Notes: generated by a model not told the origin, from the sequence alone. A DNA stretch of 12,697 nucleotides from Spirochaetaceae bacterium (GCA_031280705.1 JAITGJ010000108.1:1-12697); one strand, 5' to 3'; shown: positions 1 to 6,785, counted from the stretch's first letter. Numbers and translations are program-made.

Positions 1-57
1 ACTCCACGCCGTCCAGCGTTTTATTTGCCGCAGGGTTTGATACCCCCCGGCCCCGCG

Positions 58-867
58 CTAGGCGCCCGATGCTCCCCAGCCAAACAGGGCAAGGTCGTAG
101 CGCGCCGGATCTTCCGGAGAGAATTCCCTGAGGCGCGCGGTAAGGGTAAAAACGGCTTTCCGGTCGTTCGCCGCACGGGCGGGATCGAGGAGGCCGGTAC
201 GCCGGGCAACGCGGCCCACGTGAAGGTCGAGCGGTATGCAGAGTTCGGCAGGGCTGATGCGCGTCCAGAGGCCCAGGTCCACCGGTCCTTCCCGGCGTAC
301 CAGCCAGCGGAGGCTTAAATTGAGGCGCTTGCACGCCGACATGGAAGCAGGATCGGCAATGTGCTTGCTGTACGCGCCGCCGTTTCCCGCCGCCATGGTT
401 TCCCGGAACAGCGCAAGGGCGTTCCAGATTTTGGGAAACGGCAGCGTTTCCACTGCTCCGTTTTTTTTCGTGTTTTTGCCGGGAAACGGACCCGCCGCCC
501 CAAGCCCCGCGAGAAACAGCGTTTCAAGATTCCCGAATGTTTGGTAACAGTGTTTTAATCCCCGGCAAAAGTACGCCAAATCTTTTTCAAAAAACGTACG
601 GTGAATGGAGCCGCCCCTGAGCCGGCGCGTATCAGCCGACATCACAAATACATACGGCTCCCCGCCGGTCAGGGCAAACAGTTTTTCCGCGGAGCGGAGG
701 ATCAGGTCCCGCCGTCCCCACGCAATGGCCGACACCAGAAACGCGGCAATCTCGATATCTTCCCGGCGGGAAAAGCGGCGGGGAAATTGTACCGGATCCG
801 ATACAATAAATTCCGGGCGGTTGATTTCCCGGTACCGCTTTTCCAGTTCTTTTTTAAGCGGGTGAAT
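58..867 (-). CDS. DUF2400 / TIGR02757 family protein, probable ATT start
   Basis: About 269 residues, of unknown biochemical function. The family assignment rests on the block CKRLNLSLRWLVR (residues ~179-191), the following VDLGLW, then IPLDLHVGRVARRTGLL (~211-227) and the C-terminal DPARYDLALFGWG, all typical of DUF2400. The first usual start codon in frame is a GTG at 735, but that would remove the conserved N-terminus, which reads KKELEKRYREINRPEF and then DPVQFPRRF and EIAAFLVSAIAWGRRDLIL. The only start that keeps this and sits behind a ribosome binding site is ATT at 865-867, nine bases after GGAGGAGG. The gene overlaps the end of guaB by 14 bases, so translation is probably coupled to it. 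The PLDLHVGRVARRTGL segment resembles the catalytic-Asp region (VDTHV-R--RLGL) of endonuclease III/MutY-type HhH-GPD glycosylases, so a DNA-repair-like fold is possible, but this is inference. An A8 run lies in the coding strand near 462-469. Confidence 0.85.
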   Translation of the reverse strand: MHPLKKELEKRYREINRPEFIVSDPVQFPRRFSRREDIEIAAFLVSAIAWGRRDLILRSAEKLFALTGGEPYVFVMSADTRRLRGGSIHRTFFEKDLAYFCRGLKHCYQTFGNLETLFLAGLGAAGPFPGKNTKKNGAVETLPFPKIWNALALFRETMAAGNGGAYSKHIADPASMSACKRLNLSLRWLVRREGPVDLGLWTRISPAELCIPLDLHVGRVARRTGLLDPARAANDRKAVFTLTARLREFSPEDPARYDLALFGWGASGA

Positions 868-2293
868 AGTTCGGCGCCTCCTCCGTAATGGTTACGTCGT
901 GGGCGTGGCTTTCACGGAGTCCCGCGGCGGTAATTTTGACAAACTTCCGGTAGCGTTTGAGTTCTTCAATATCACGGCAGCCGCAGTATCCCATGCCTTT
1001 TTTGAGCCCCGCAACAAGCTGGTGGATAAAGGCGCGCATTTCCCCCTTGTACGGCACCCGGCCCTCAATGCCTTCGGGAACAGGACTTTCGTCTTTGGCG
1101 ATCTGGTAGCGGTCGCCGGAACCGCCGGCAATCGCGCCCATGCTGCCCATGCCCCGGTATTCTTTGTAAATTCTGCCGTCAAAAATAATTTCATGCCCCG
1201 GCGCTTCCCGGAGACCCGCGAACAGATTTCCTATCATCACCACATTCGCGCCGGCGCCGATGGCCTTGGTAATGTCGCCGGAGAATTTAATGCCGCCGTC
1301 GGCAATGACCGGAATTCCTGTCCGGGCTGCCTCCTCCGCACATTCCCAAACGGCAGTAAACTGCGGCACGCCGATGCCCGCCACCACACGGGTTGTACAG
1401 ATCGAGCCGGGACCGACGCCCACCTTGACCGCGTCCACTCCTGCCTCAATCAGGCGGCGCGCGCCGTCCCGGGCGGCGACATTGCCGCCGATCACCGGAA
1501 TTCCGTATTTCTTTTTAATGTTCCCCACGGCATCCATCACGTTTTTTGAGTCTCCGTGGGCCGTATCGAGCACCACAAAATCAACCCGCGCCGCACGGAG
1601 CAGGGGAAGCCGCGTATCAAAATCCTGCGGCGATACCGCCGCGCCCACGATAAGGCGGCCCTGTCTGTCTGTGGCGGCCGATGGAAACTTCGCGTGTTTT
1701 TCCATGTCCTTTACCGTAACCAGGCCGGTAAGTTTTCCTTCGGCATCAACAACAGGCAGTTTTTCTATCCTGAATTTGTCAAATTTCTCGCGGGCGCTTT
1801 CCACGGACGGGGTTCCCTTTTCCACCACCACGTCCCGCGTCATCACATCGGCGACTTTCAGGGTGTCGTCCCGGCAGAAACGCAGATCCCGGCCGGTAAT
1901 GATCCCCACCAGCCTGCCCGTCCGGTCGAGAACCGGCGCGCCCGAAACATCGAACTTTGCCATGAGCAATTTTATGTCGCGGATGGGGGAATCTTCCTCC
2001 ACGGTAACGGGGGACTCAATAACCCAGTTGAGGTAGCGTTTTACCGCGGCCACCTGCCGGGCCTGTTCGCCGGGGGAAAGGTTCCGGTGAATTACCCCCG
2101 CGCCGCCTTCCAGCGCGATGGCAATAGCCAGCTTTTCTTCCGTAACCGTATCCATCGCGGCGGAAATAACCGGCGTGTTCAGCGTTACATCCGCGCACAG
2201 GATTGTTCCTACATCGCAGTCGCGGGGCAGCACTTCGGAATACCCCGGAAGCAGGAGAACATCATCATAGGAATAGGCTTCTTCGAATATCAT
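854..2293 (-). CDS. guaB: Inosine-5'-monophosphate dehydrogenase
   Basis: Cytosolic enzyme that oxidises IMP to XMP with NAD+, the first committed step of GMP synthesis. The 479 residues match the usual bacterial length. The N-terminus (SYDDVLLLPGYSEVLP) opens the TIM barrel. Two CBS domains are inserted at roughly residues 92-202 (each with a GxLxGxxTxxD-like end: LVGIITGRDL and LTGLVTVKDM). The catalytic loop GVGPGSICTTR carries Cys299, ADGGI (331-335) binds phosphate, and the flap YRGMGSMGA is followed by Arg395-Tyr396, the catalytic pair of the family. The start ATG has GAGAGGAG seven bases upstream. It lies 42 bases after purB in the same direction, so the two IMP branch-point enzymes are probably one transcript; the gene downstream overlaps its 3' end. 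Confidence 0.98.
   Translation of the reverse strand: MIFEEAYSYDDVLLLPGYSEVLPRDCDVGTILCADVTLNTPVISAAMDTVTEEKLAIAIALEGGAGVIHRNLSPGEQARQVAAVKRYLNWVIESPVTVEEDSPIRDIKLLMAKFDVSGAPVLDRTGRLVGIITGRDLRFCRDDTLKVADVMTRDVVVEKGTPSVESAREKFDKFRIEKLPVVDAEGKLTGLVTVKDMEKHAKFPSAATDRQGRLIVGAAVSPQDFDTRLPLLRAARVDFVVLDTAHGDSKNVMDAVGNIKKKYGIPVIGGNVAARDGARRLIEAGVDAVKVGVGPGSICTTRVVAGIGVPQFTAVWECAEEAARTGIPVIADGGIKFSGDITKAIGAGANVVMIGNLFAGLREAPGHEIIFDGRIYKEYRGMGSMGAIAGGSGDRYQIAKDESPVPEGIEGRVPYKGEMRAFIHQLVAGLKKGMGYCGCRDIEELKRYRKFVKITAAGLRESHAHDVTITEEAPNYSPA
877..884 (-). promoter_or_regulatory. Strong Shine-Dalgarno that fixes the ATT start of the DUF2400 gene
   Basis: GGAGGAGG on the minus strand lies inside the last codons of guaB and ends nine bases before the ATT at 867-865. 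No ATG, GTG or TTG of the DUF2400 frame lies within reach of it. This makes ATT the best start by elimination, and it implies initiation by ribosomes just finishing guaB. Confidence 0.6.
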
Positions 2294-2335
2294 TGGTACA
2301 CTCCTCTCGTTTTGTGCGATTCACCCCGCCGTAGT

Positions 2336-3790
2336 TCAGGCGATAGGTCCGGCGGACGGGGTTATCGGCGTCTTGATCAATTCCCGGTATTTTCGCGCCA
2401 GAGATCGCGCTTTTTCCGGGGCGCGTCCCCGGTACCGTTCCGGCGCTCCGAAAAACGCGGACGCCTCGTCATCATGTTTGATGAGGCCGAGCTCCGTCAT
2501 CTTGCCGGCGATACGGGCAAGCACCTCCCCTTCGGCGGCGAGCGCATCCGCGAAAGAAAGCCCCTCCGCCTCCGCGCGGAGCGTGATCCGGCGGATAATT
2601 TCGTGGGCGTCTACGGTTCCCGTTTCCGCAAGCAGGATATAGGCCGGTTCGGCCATGATGCCGCCGGGGATACGCCCGCCCGAAAGGTTCCGCGCGAGGC
2701 GCTCCCGGTCCGCGGCAAGCCCTTCGATCACCTCCGCCATGCGGCTTGCGGCCATCGCAAACCCGGTAAGGTACTCCGCCACAAAACGCTGGCTCGCCGA
2801 ATTGGAAAGGTCCCGCTGGTGTTCGCTGATCTGGTCCATAAAAAAGGTCATTACCCGGGGCATGAACGCTTTCCAGAGGCTTTTGACATGCTCGCTGTTC
2901 CACGGGTTCCGCTTCTGCGGCATGGTGGAAGATCCCACCTGATCTGCGGCAAAGCCTTCCCGGACTTCCCCAATTTCACTGCGCTGGAGATTGCGGAGAT
3001 CGTCCGCGAGGTTCGCAATGATGCCGAAAGCGGTGTTAATCTCCAAAAGCAGCCGGAGTAGGTACTCAGGCTCCACCAGTTGGGTGGAATGTTCGGACGG
3101 CTCAAGGCCCAGTTCCGCAAGGTAACGCCGCTCCAGTTCTTCCGGATCCCGGACGATCATGCTGGCGGCGTTATAGGCCCCCACCGCCCCGGCAAGTTTT
3201 CCCCGGAGGCCGCGTGAAAGCCGCTCAATTTCCAGAATCGACTTTCCCAGCCGGGAAACGTACTCCGCCACGGCAAAACCCAGCGTGATGGGCACCGCGT
3301 GCTGGCCGTGGGTCCGGCCCACCTGGGGCGTTTCCGCCTCGCGCTCCGCGAAATCACAGAGCAGGGTTTCCAGCCGGCTCAGGAGCGGCAGAACAACTTC
3401 CCGGACGGCCCCGCGCATACGCCAGGCCAGCGCCGTGTCCAGTATGTCCACGCTCGTTGCGCCCAGATGAACCAGATGCGCCGTTTCCGGGGGGACCTTC
3501 CGCTTAAGCACATTGACGAGCGCCCGGATATTGTGCCGGGTCCGCTCCTCTTCGGCGTAGACCTCGGCCGCGTCCACCACCGTCTGCGTAAGCGCCGCCC
3601 GTATTTCCGCCGCCGCGCCGCCGCGCAGGGAAAGATGGGCCAGTACCAGCGCGATTTCCGCCCGGACACAGGCGGCGATGGACGCCTCTTCGGAAAGCCA
3701 GGGCAGGAGGGCATCAAAGACCTGTTTTTCGGAAATTGAATAACGGTGATCCAGCGGGGAAATATTTTTGAAAATAGCGCGCTCTTCCAT
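2336..3790 (-). CDS. purB: Adenylosuccinate lyase
   Basis: Cytosolic lyase of the fumarase/aspartase superfamily. It releases fumarate from SAICAR and from adenylosuccinate, so it acts in both IMP synthesis and the AMP branch. The 484-residue protein starts MEERAIFKNISPLDHRYS. Superfamily landmarks are TSVDILDTA (~112-120), GRTHGQHAVPITLGF (~158-172, with the catalytic His region) and the signature GSSTMPQKRNP (286-296), which holds the mobile-loop Ser. A longer reading frame opens at a GTG near 3868, but its extra 26 residues run through a perfect hairpin and the promoter and do not look conserved, so ATG 3790 is preferred. No Shine-Dalgarno precedes this ATG; a promoter is placed so that transcription should begin at the ATG itself. 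It is first in a purB-guaB-DUF2400 unit. Confidence 0.96.
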   Translation of the reverse strand: MEERAIFKNISPLDHRYSISEKQVFDALLPWLSEEASIAACVRAEIALVLAHLSLRGGAAAEIRAALTQTVVDAAEVYAEEERTRHNIRALVNVLKRKVPPETAHLVHLGATSVDILDTALAWRMRGAVREVVLPLLSRLETLLCDFAEREAETPQVGRTHGQHAVPITLGFAVAEYVSRLGKSILEIERLSRGLRGKLAGAVGAYNAASMIVRDPEELERRYLAELGLEPSEHSTQLVEPEYLLRLLLEINTAFGIIANLADDLRNLQRSEIGEVREGFAADQVGSSTMPQKRNPWNSEHVKSLWKAFMPRVMTFFMDQISEHQRDLSNSASQRFVAEYLTGFAMAASRMAEVIEGLAADRERLARNLSGGRIPGGIMAEPAYILLAETGTVDAHEIIRRITLRAEAEGLSFADALAAEGEVLARIAGKMTELGLIKHDDEASAFFGAPERYRGRAPEKARSLARKYRELIKTPITPSAGPIA

Positions 3791-3795
3791 ACGGG

Positions 3796-3825
3796 AGTAT
3801 GACACAGGGCGCGCCTTTTTGTAAA
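3796..3825 (-). promoter_or_regulatory. Sigma-70-type promoter of purB, leaderless geometry
   Basis: On the minus strand TTTACA (3825-3820; 5/6 to consensus) and CATACT (3801-3796; 4/6) are 18 bases apart. Only five bases separate the -10 box from the purB ATG at 3790, so the expected start point falls on the ATG. The outer base of the -35 box is also the first base of the 14-bp hairpin. Confidence 0.55.
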
Positions 3826-3855
3826 GTGCCCAAACCGCTGCGCGGTTTGGGCACT
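3825..3855. repeat. Perfect 14-bp inverted repeat with 3-base loop
   Basis: Left arm AGTGCCCAAACCGC, loop TGC, right arm the exact complement. It lies between the divergent promoters of purB and the 3953 gene and touches the purB -35 box. It has no T-tract on either side, so it is not a standard intrinsic terminator. It could be an operator, a cruciform-forming site or a dispersed palindromic repeat. Confidence 0.8.
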
Positions 3856-3869
3856 CATGGGGCTTCACC

Positions 3870-3879
3870 GGGGGGGGGG
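3870..3879. repeat. Run of ten G in the purB / 3953 intergenic region
   Basis: A homopolymeric G10 tract sits 38 bases upstream of the -35 box of the plus-strand gene and 44 bases behind that of purB. Such tracts vary in length by slippage, and in Treponema pallidum poly-G tracts near promoters modulate tpr transcription. A similar effect here is inference. A small reading frame (ATG 3857) runs through the tract, but no tract length joins it to the downstream gene. Confidence 0.75.
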
Positions 3880-3917
3880 CTGAGCGCGGTTTTCGGCGTG
3901 CGGTGCGGTGGCATACC

Positions 3918-3946
3918 TTGACAAGAACGCCGCTTCATCTTATGGA
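3918..3946 (+). promoter_or_regulatory. Probable promoter of the 3953 gene, leaderless geometry
   Basis: A consensus TTGACA (3918-3923) is followed after 17 bases by TATGGA (3941-3946), a weak -10 box. Six bases then lead to ATG 3953, so the predicted start point is the ATG. The -10 box overlaps GGAAGAA, which could alternatively act as a closely spaced Shine-Dalgarno if transcription began further upstream. Confidence 0.45.
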
Positions 3947-3952
3947 AGAAGC

Positions 3953-4816
3953 ATGAATGCAAACGAAGAGGCTTCCGGCCTTCCCGAAAAACTTACCGGG
4001 CTTTGGGATTCCTACGCCGACAGCTACATCATTTCCACCGGGCGGATAGAATACGATGACGGAAGTTATGGGGCATGGCGTTTGAATTTCGCGGGAAATA
4101 TCCGGCATAGCGCCGCCTTCAACCGCGAAACCGGCGTGATCATTATTGAATATACGGAACCTTCCGAAGTGCCCTACGAAACGGGCCGGAGCAATTTTAT
4201 CGCGATTTATTACAAAGAGCTTTCACCCGGCGCGGCGAAATTCTGGAATTCCTATGATACCACGGGCATCGACACGCTGACGCTGGCGGACGCCGTAGAA
4301 AAATTCAGCGAAGCGAACAGTTCCCGCTTTGTTTTTAGCTGGGACAGCGCCTATACGCTTTACCGGCAAAAAACGCCGGTCTTCAACATGGGACGCCTTC
4401 GGGGAAATTGGCGGGGAAACGATGCGTTTGGCTCCTGGCTCAAAATTACCGACCACCGCCTCAGCGTTTACATGGCGGTAATTTCTCCGGCAACGATTGT
4501 GTACTCCGGGGCCATCACCGCGGTAACGGACGTGGAAGCTGATGCGGGCATTATATGCATTCAGTTTACCGGTGAAGACGATACGGGCCTTGTGGGGGCG
4601 CGCCTCCACGCAAAGGCGGGGGATTTCTACGCCCTCCGTTGGCGGCGCGGGGAAGGGGACGTTTCGTTTTCCGTATATAATGACAACCCCGCCGTGCTTT
4701 CTCATGACAGCGAAACACCAGCGGCGTTTACGCCCGAAGATGACATTTTTGAGAACGGCCACGAAGGCGGCCTGGCCCTCTCCGGGGAAATTTCCGTTAC
4801 TTTTACGCAGGGTTAG
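3953..4816 (+). CDS. Unrecognised protein with two tandem beta-rich repeats
   Basis: I do not recognise this 287-residue protein. It contains an internal duplication: residues ~14-101 and ~149-242 share the plan L-x-G-x-W, a short alternating strand pattern, a segment ending ETGVIIIEYT in the first copy and ADAGIICIQFT in the second, then an aromatic-rich strand (FIAIYYKELSPGAAKFWNSYD versus FYALRWRRGEGDVSFSVYND). The pattern suggests two beta-barrel or beta-sandwich units, each closed by a W/Y-rich strand. The linker (~102-148) is more helical. No signal peptide, lipobox or membrane segment is visible with this start, so it should be cytoplasmic. A GTG at 3908 would add 15 residues but lies upstream of the promoter. 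Base composition and codon use match the neighbours. It stands alone, divergent from purB and convergent with the tRNA gene. Confidence 0.8.
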   Translation: MNANEEASGLPEKLTGLWDSYADSYIISTGRIEYDDGSYGAWRLNFAGNIRHSAAFNRETGVIIIEYTEPSEVPYETGRSNFIAIYYKELSPGAAKFWNSYDTTGIDTLTLADAVEKFSEANSSRFVFSWDSAYTLYRQKTPVFNMGRLRGNWRGNDAFGSWLKITDHRLSVYMAVISPATIVYSGAITAVTDVEADAGIICIQFTGEDDTGLVGARLHAKAGDFYALRWRRGEGDVSFSVYNDNPAVLSHDSETPAAFTPEDDIFENGHEGGLALSGEISVTFTQG

Positions 4817-4826
4817 GCGGTCCGCC

Positions 4827-4853
4827 GCCTTTGGCCGTTTTCCGGCCAAAGGC
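4827..4853. terminator. 11-bp hairpin between convergent transcripts
   Basis: GCCTTTGGCCG, a five-base loop TTTTC, then the exact complement. It sits just after the 3953 gene stop and eight bases beyond the 3' end of the tRNA gene, where a bidirectional terminator is expected. It has no proper T-tract downstream on either strand (CAAAAACCC on one side, GGCGGACC on the other), so termination would have to be Rho-assisted or unusual. Confidence 0.45.
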
Positions 4854-4861
4854 AAAAACCC

Positions 4862-4934
4862 TAGCGGCAATTGGGGTCGAACCAATGACACTACGGATAT
4901 GAGCCGTATGCTCTGCCAACTGAGCTATGCCGCC
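4862..4934 (-). tRNA. Elongator tRNA-Met (CAT)
   Basis: A complete 73-base cloverleaf: acceptor GGCGGCA pairing with TGCCGCT (the 1-72 pair is G-U), D arm GCTC/GAGC with loop AGTTGGCA, anticodon stem TACGG/CCGTA around loop CTCATAT (anticodon CAT), five-base variable loop GTGTC, T stem ATTGG/CCAAT with loop TTCGACC, and discriminator A. The anticodon stem lacks the three G-C pairs of initiator tRNA, and the acceptor and anticodon stem closely resemble the Bacillus elongator Met tRNA. A lysidine-modified tRNA-Ile2 with the same CAT anticodon is less likely. The 3' CCA is not encoded, so it must be added enzymatically. Confidence 0.95.
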
Positions 4935-4976
4935 GTATCGCCCCGGGGCGCGAAGCGCCGCCGTAACGATAAAAGC

Positions 4977-5005
4977 AGACTACCGGGAGCAGTAACTTTT
5001 GTCAA
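4977..5005 (-). promoter_or_regulatory. Promoter of the tRNA-Met gene
   Basis: On the minus strand TTGACA (5005-5000, full consensus) and TAGTCT (4982-4977, which keeps T1, A2 and T6) are 17 bases apart. Transcription would start near 4970, giving a leader of about 36 bases that contains a small GGCGC-TTC-GCGCC hairpin. Confidence 0.6.
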
Positions 5006-5066
5006 GACATGCCGTTGCCCGGCGGGCTGCCCCGTGCGGCCCGGCCGCCGGTGTCCTTCCGGCAAC

Positions 5067-5104
5067 AAAAAAGGGCGGACAGCCGCCGCCGTCCGCCCTT
5101 TTTT
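5067..5104 (-). terminator. Intrinsic terminator of the flaA operon
   Basis: A six-base A run, stem GGGCGGAC, ten-base loop, stem GTCCGCCC, then a six-base T run. Read on the minus strand it begins 19 bases after the last flaA gene. The A and T runs are symmetrical, so it should also stop plus-strand transcripts. Confidence 0.9.
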
Positions 5105-5123
5105 GCATAAACGCAACGCTGTT

Positions 5124-5855
5124 TTACCAGCCGTCGCTCATATCGTCTTCATCGCGGTTCCGTTCGGCAAAAAGATCGGTAACGGCCCGCAAATCATCCA
5201 GATAAATGTAGTACGTTCCCTGGGCTTCCATAGGATCGCAGTCAACCCGGAATCCTACCACTTTGATGCCCATCTGGCTGTGATAATGATAATTGCGCTG
5301 AACCACTCCATTCCGGCCATCGTCCGCCTGGGGCGGCACAGCCACGGTGAGGCGCTTCCAGCCCTGATAATTCAGCCTGCCCATATACAGTTCATAGGGG
5401 CGGCCAAAAAAGTCTTCTATCAGGATGGTAAGCTGATGATTAAAGTTACGGCCCGCAACCCACACGGAAATGGTTTTGGTGATCCCTTCAATGGGAAGGG
5501 GCCGGGAGGGGGTAAGGGTGAAGCTGGTATGCCCCCGGTGGAGAAAATCAACCCGTGCGCCCAGAACATACCGGTCGGGAATGTCGAACTCTTCTTCATC
5601 GGGGATGGGGTCTTTGCCAAGCGGCCCGCCCTCAAAAAGCCGGGTGGTAATGTACCCGGAATCCGAAGATATTGAGCCGCCCCAGTACCCGTCAAATTCG
5701 AATTTCTCAACAGACAATTCCTTGAGAAGCTGCTGGGCGGAATCAATACCGATGGAGTACGGATCCGGTGAACCAAGTTCCTGCTGCTGGGCAAAAACAG
5801 CGGTTCCACAAAGCAACGCAGTCAGAAGAACTGCGATTATTACAAAGCGTTTCAT
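5124..5855 (-). CDS. flaA: Flagellar filament outer layer (sheath) protein FlaA, second gene of pair
   Basis: Exported 243-residue FlaA-family protein, expected to coat the FlaB core of the periplasmic flagellar filament. The signal peptide is clear: basic MKR, hydrophobic core to residue ~20, and cleavage after AVFA (residue 22). Cys16 is not in a good lipobox. The FlaA core is seen as SVWVAGRNFNHQL, a D--GRPYELYMGRLNYQGWKRLTVAVP stretch, then VVGFRVDCDP and TYYIYLDDLRAVTD. The same blocks occur in the same order in the upstream paralogue. The C-terminus is acidic and ends DEDDMSDGW. AAGGAGG lies seven bases before the ATG. Only 12 bases separate it from the upstream flaA, so they are cotranscribed; a terminator follows. 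Adjacent FlaA paralogues are also known in T. pallidum (TP0663/TP0664). Which one this matches cannot be told without alignment. Confidence 0.9.
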   Translation of the reverse strand: MKRFVIIAVLLTALLCGTAVFAQQQELGSPDPYSIGIDSAQQLLKELSVEKFEFDGYWGGSISSDSGYITTRLFEGGPLGKDPIPDEEEFDIPDRYVLGARVDFLHRGHTSFTLTPSRPLPIEGITKTISVWVAGRNFNHQLTILIEDFFGRPYELYMGRLNYQGWKRLTVAVPPQADDGRNGVVQRNYHYHSQMGIKVVGFRVDCDPMEAQGTYYIYLDDLRAVTDLFAERNRDEDDMSDGW

Positions 5856-5867
5856 TCTGGGGCCTCC

Positions 5868-6665
5868 TTAATTACCCGTGCCGGACCAGAGTTCCTGCAC
5901 CCGGTCGGGATCGCCAAGTTCTTCACCATCATAATGGGTTTCAAAGGTATCGGTAAGTATTTTAAGCCGGTCAAGATAGATATAAAAGTTATTTACCGGT
6001 TCCGTAGGCGGCGTCCAAACGCGGAATTTTACAAAAGTAAGGCTTTGGCGGCGGGGAAGAACCCGTCTCGCCTGGGGAATGGTCGTGGGAACCTGCACCT
6101 GGAGATTTTTCCAGCCCGTATGATGGAGAGAGCCTAAATTCAGGACGTGGACGATGCCCAAATGATCCCGGACATAGGCCTCCAGTTGATAGTGGAGATT
6201 CGATCCCCACACCCACACATCAAGCTGTCTGACCCGCCCCGGAATAGGAATTTCCGCGGGAGCGGGGCCATTTTCGCCGTCTCCCTGATCATCTTCCCGG
6301 ACGGGGTAAATATCTATCCAGTTATACCCGCGCCGGTCAAACCGGCCCCAGAGGCCGAGGCTTTTAAGACTGGCCGGTTCCACGGTCCGGTCCCGGTCGT
6401 CCGGGTCCAGAAGCCGTGCCGGATCGTATCCATACACGGCGGAGGGCCAGGTGTTGACATACGCCAGCCGGGGGAACGCCTCCTCGCCGTCAGGCCGGGT
6501 GGTAAATTTGCTCGCCACCGTCCGCCACACATAGCCGGAATCCCCGTCAAAATTATCCAGAATTCTGGACAAAAGATTAACGGTATTTTCATCCCCAAAA
6601 GCCGAAACCGCCGCAACGCCGATCATCAGCACCAGACATACAGCCCTGAAACTACCCTGTTTCAT
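5868..6665 (-). CDS. flaA: Flagellar filament outer layer protein FlaA paralogue, first gene of pair
   Basis: Exported 265-residue FlaA-family protein of the periplasmic flagellum sheath. The signal peptide runs to about residue 22 (cleavage after VSA). The mature start LLSRILDNFDGDSGYVWRTVASKFTT has the FlaA-type aromatic/SKF motif. The core is LDVWVWGSNLHYQL, D--GIVHVLNLGSLHHTGWKNLQVQVP, FVKFRVWTPP and NFYIYLDRLKILTDTF, which lines up with the second gene. It is longer, with an extra segment at ~60-125 rich in Asp/Arg (LLDPDDRDRTVEP) and Pro. AAGGAG lies six bases before the ATG. It leads the operon and is served by the promoter at 6709-6737. It diverges strongly from its partner, so the two probably have separate places in the sheath rather than being redundant; that is inference. 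Confidence 0.88.
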   Translation of the reverse strand: MKQGSFRAVCLVLMIGVAAVSAFGDENTVNLLSRILDNFDGDSGYVWRTVASKFTTRPDGEEAFPRLAYVNTWPSAVYGYDPARLLDPDDRDRTVEPASLKSLGLWGRFDRRGYNWIDIYPVREDDQGDGENGPAPAEIPIPGRVRQLDVWVWGSNLHYQLEAYVRDHLGIVHVLNLGSLHHTGWKNLQVQVPTTIPQARRVLPRRQSLTFVKFRVWTPPTEPVNNFYIYLDRLKILTDTFETHYDGEELGDPDRVQELWSGTGN

Positions 6666-6708
6666 CCCATGCTCCTTGTTGATCCGCCCGGAAAAGGCGG
6701 TTAGTATT

Positions 6709-6737
6709 ATTATAAGATCACGGTGAATCTTTGTCTA
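6709..6737 (-). promoter_or_regulatory. Sigma-70-type promoter of the flaA operon
   Basis: On the minus strand TAGACA (6737-6732), a 17-base spacer and a consensus TATAAT (6714-6709). The start point is expected near 6702, giving a leader of about 37 bases that ends in the AAGGAG ribosome binding site. A housekeeping-type promoter fits spirochaete flaA genes. The two hexamers and spacing are identical to those of the promoter at 7680-7708. Confidence 0.8.
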
Positions 6738-6748
6738 TATCCAACTTC

Positions 6749-6763
6749 CCAAAATAATTTTGG
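6749..6763. promoter_or_regulatory. 15-base palindrome upstream of the flaA promoter
   Basis: CCAAAAT-A-ATTTTGG, a perfect 7+1+7 dyad, lies between the stop of the 6786 gene and the flaA -35 box, centred near -54. It is AT-rich in a GC-rich region and has no following T-tract, so an operator or activator site is more likely than a terminator. Confidence 0.4.
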
Positions 6764-6785
6764 CAAAGGGGAAGCAAACGCCGGA

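Noticed and set aside
1..57. Possible start of another minus-strand gene leaving the window
   Set aside because: No usual start codon with a ribosome site can be placed in these 57 bases, so nothing can be supported.
1556..3061. A 501-codon plus-strand reading frame
   Set aside because: It is antisense to guaB and purB, both certain genes. Long antisense frames are expected in GC-rich coding DNA, and it shows no motif.
3791..3868. N-terminal extension of purB to a GTG near 3868
   Set aside because: The added 26 residues are read through a perfect 14-bp hairpin and a promoter, and the family N-terminus fits the ATG at 3790.
4542..5675. A 377-codon plus-strand reading frame
   Set aside because: It runs through the 3953 gene, the tRNA gene, a terminator and flaA in the wrong frame or strand.
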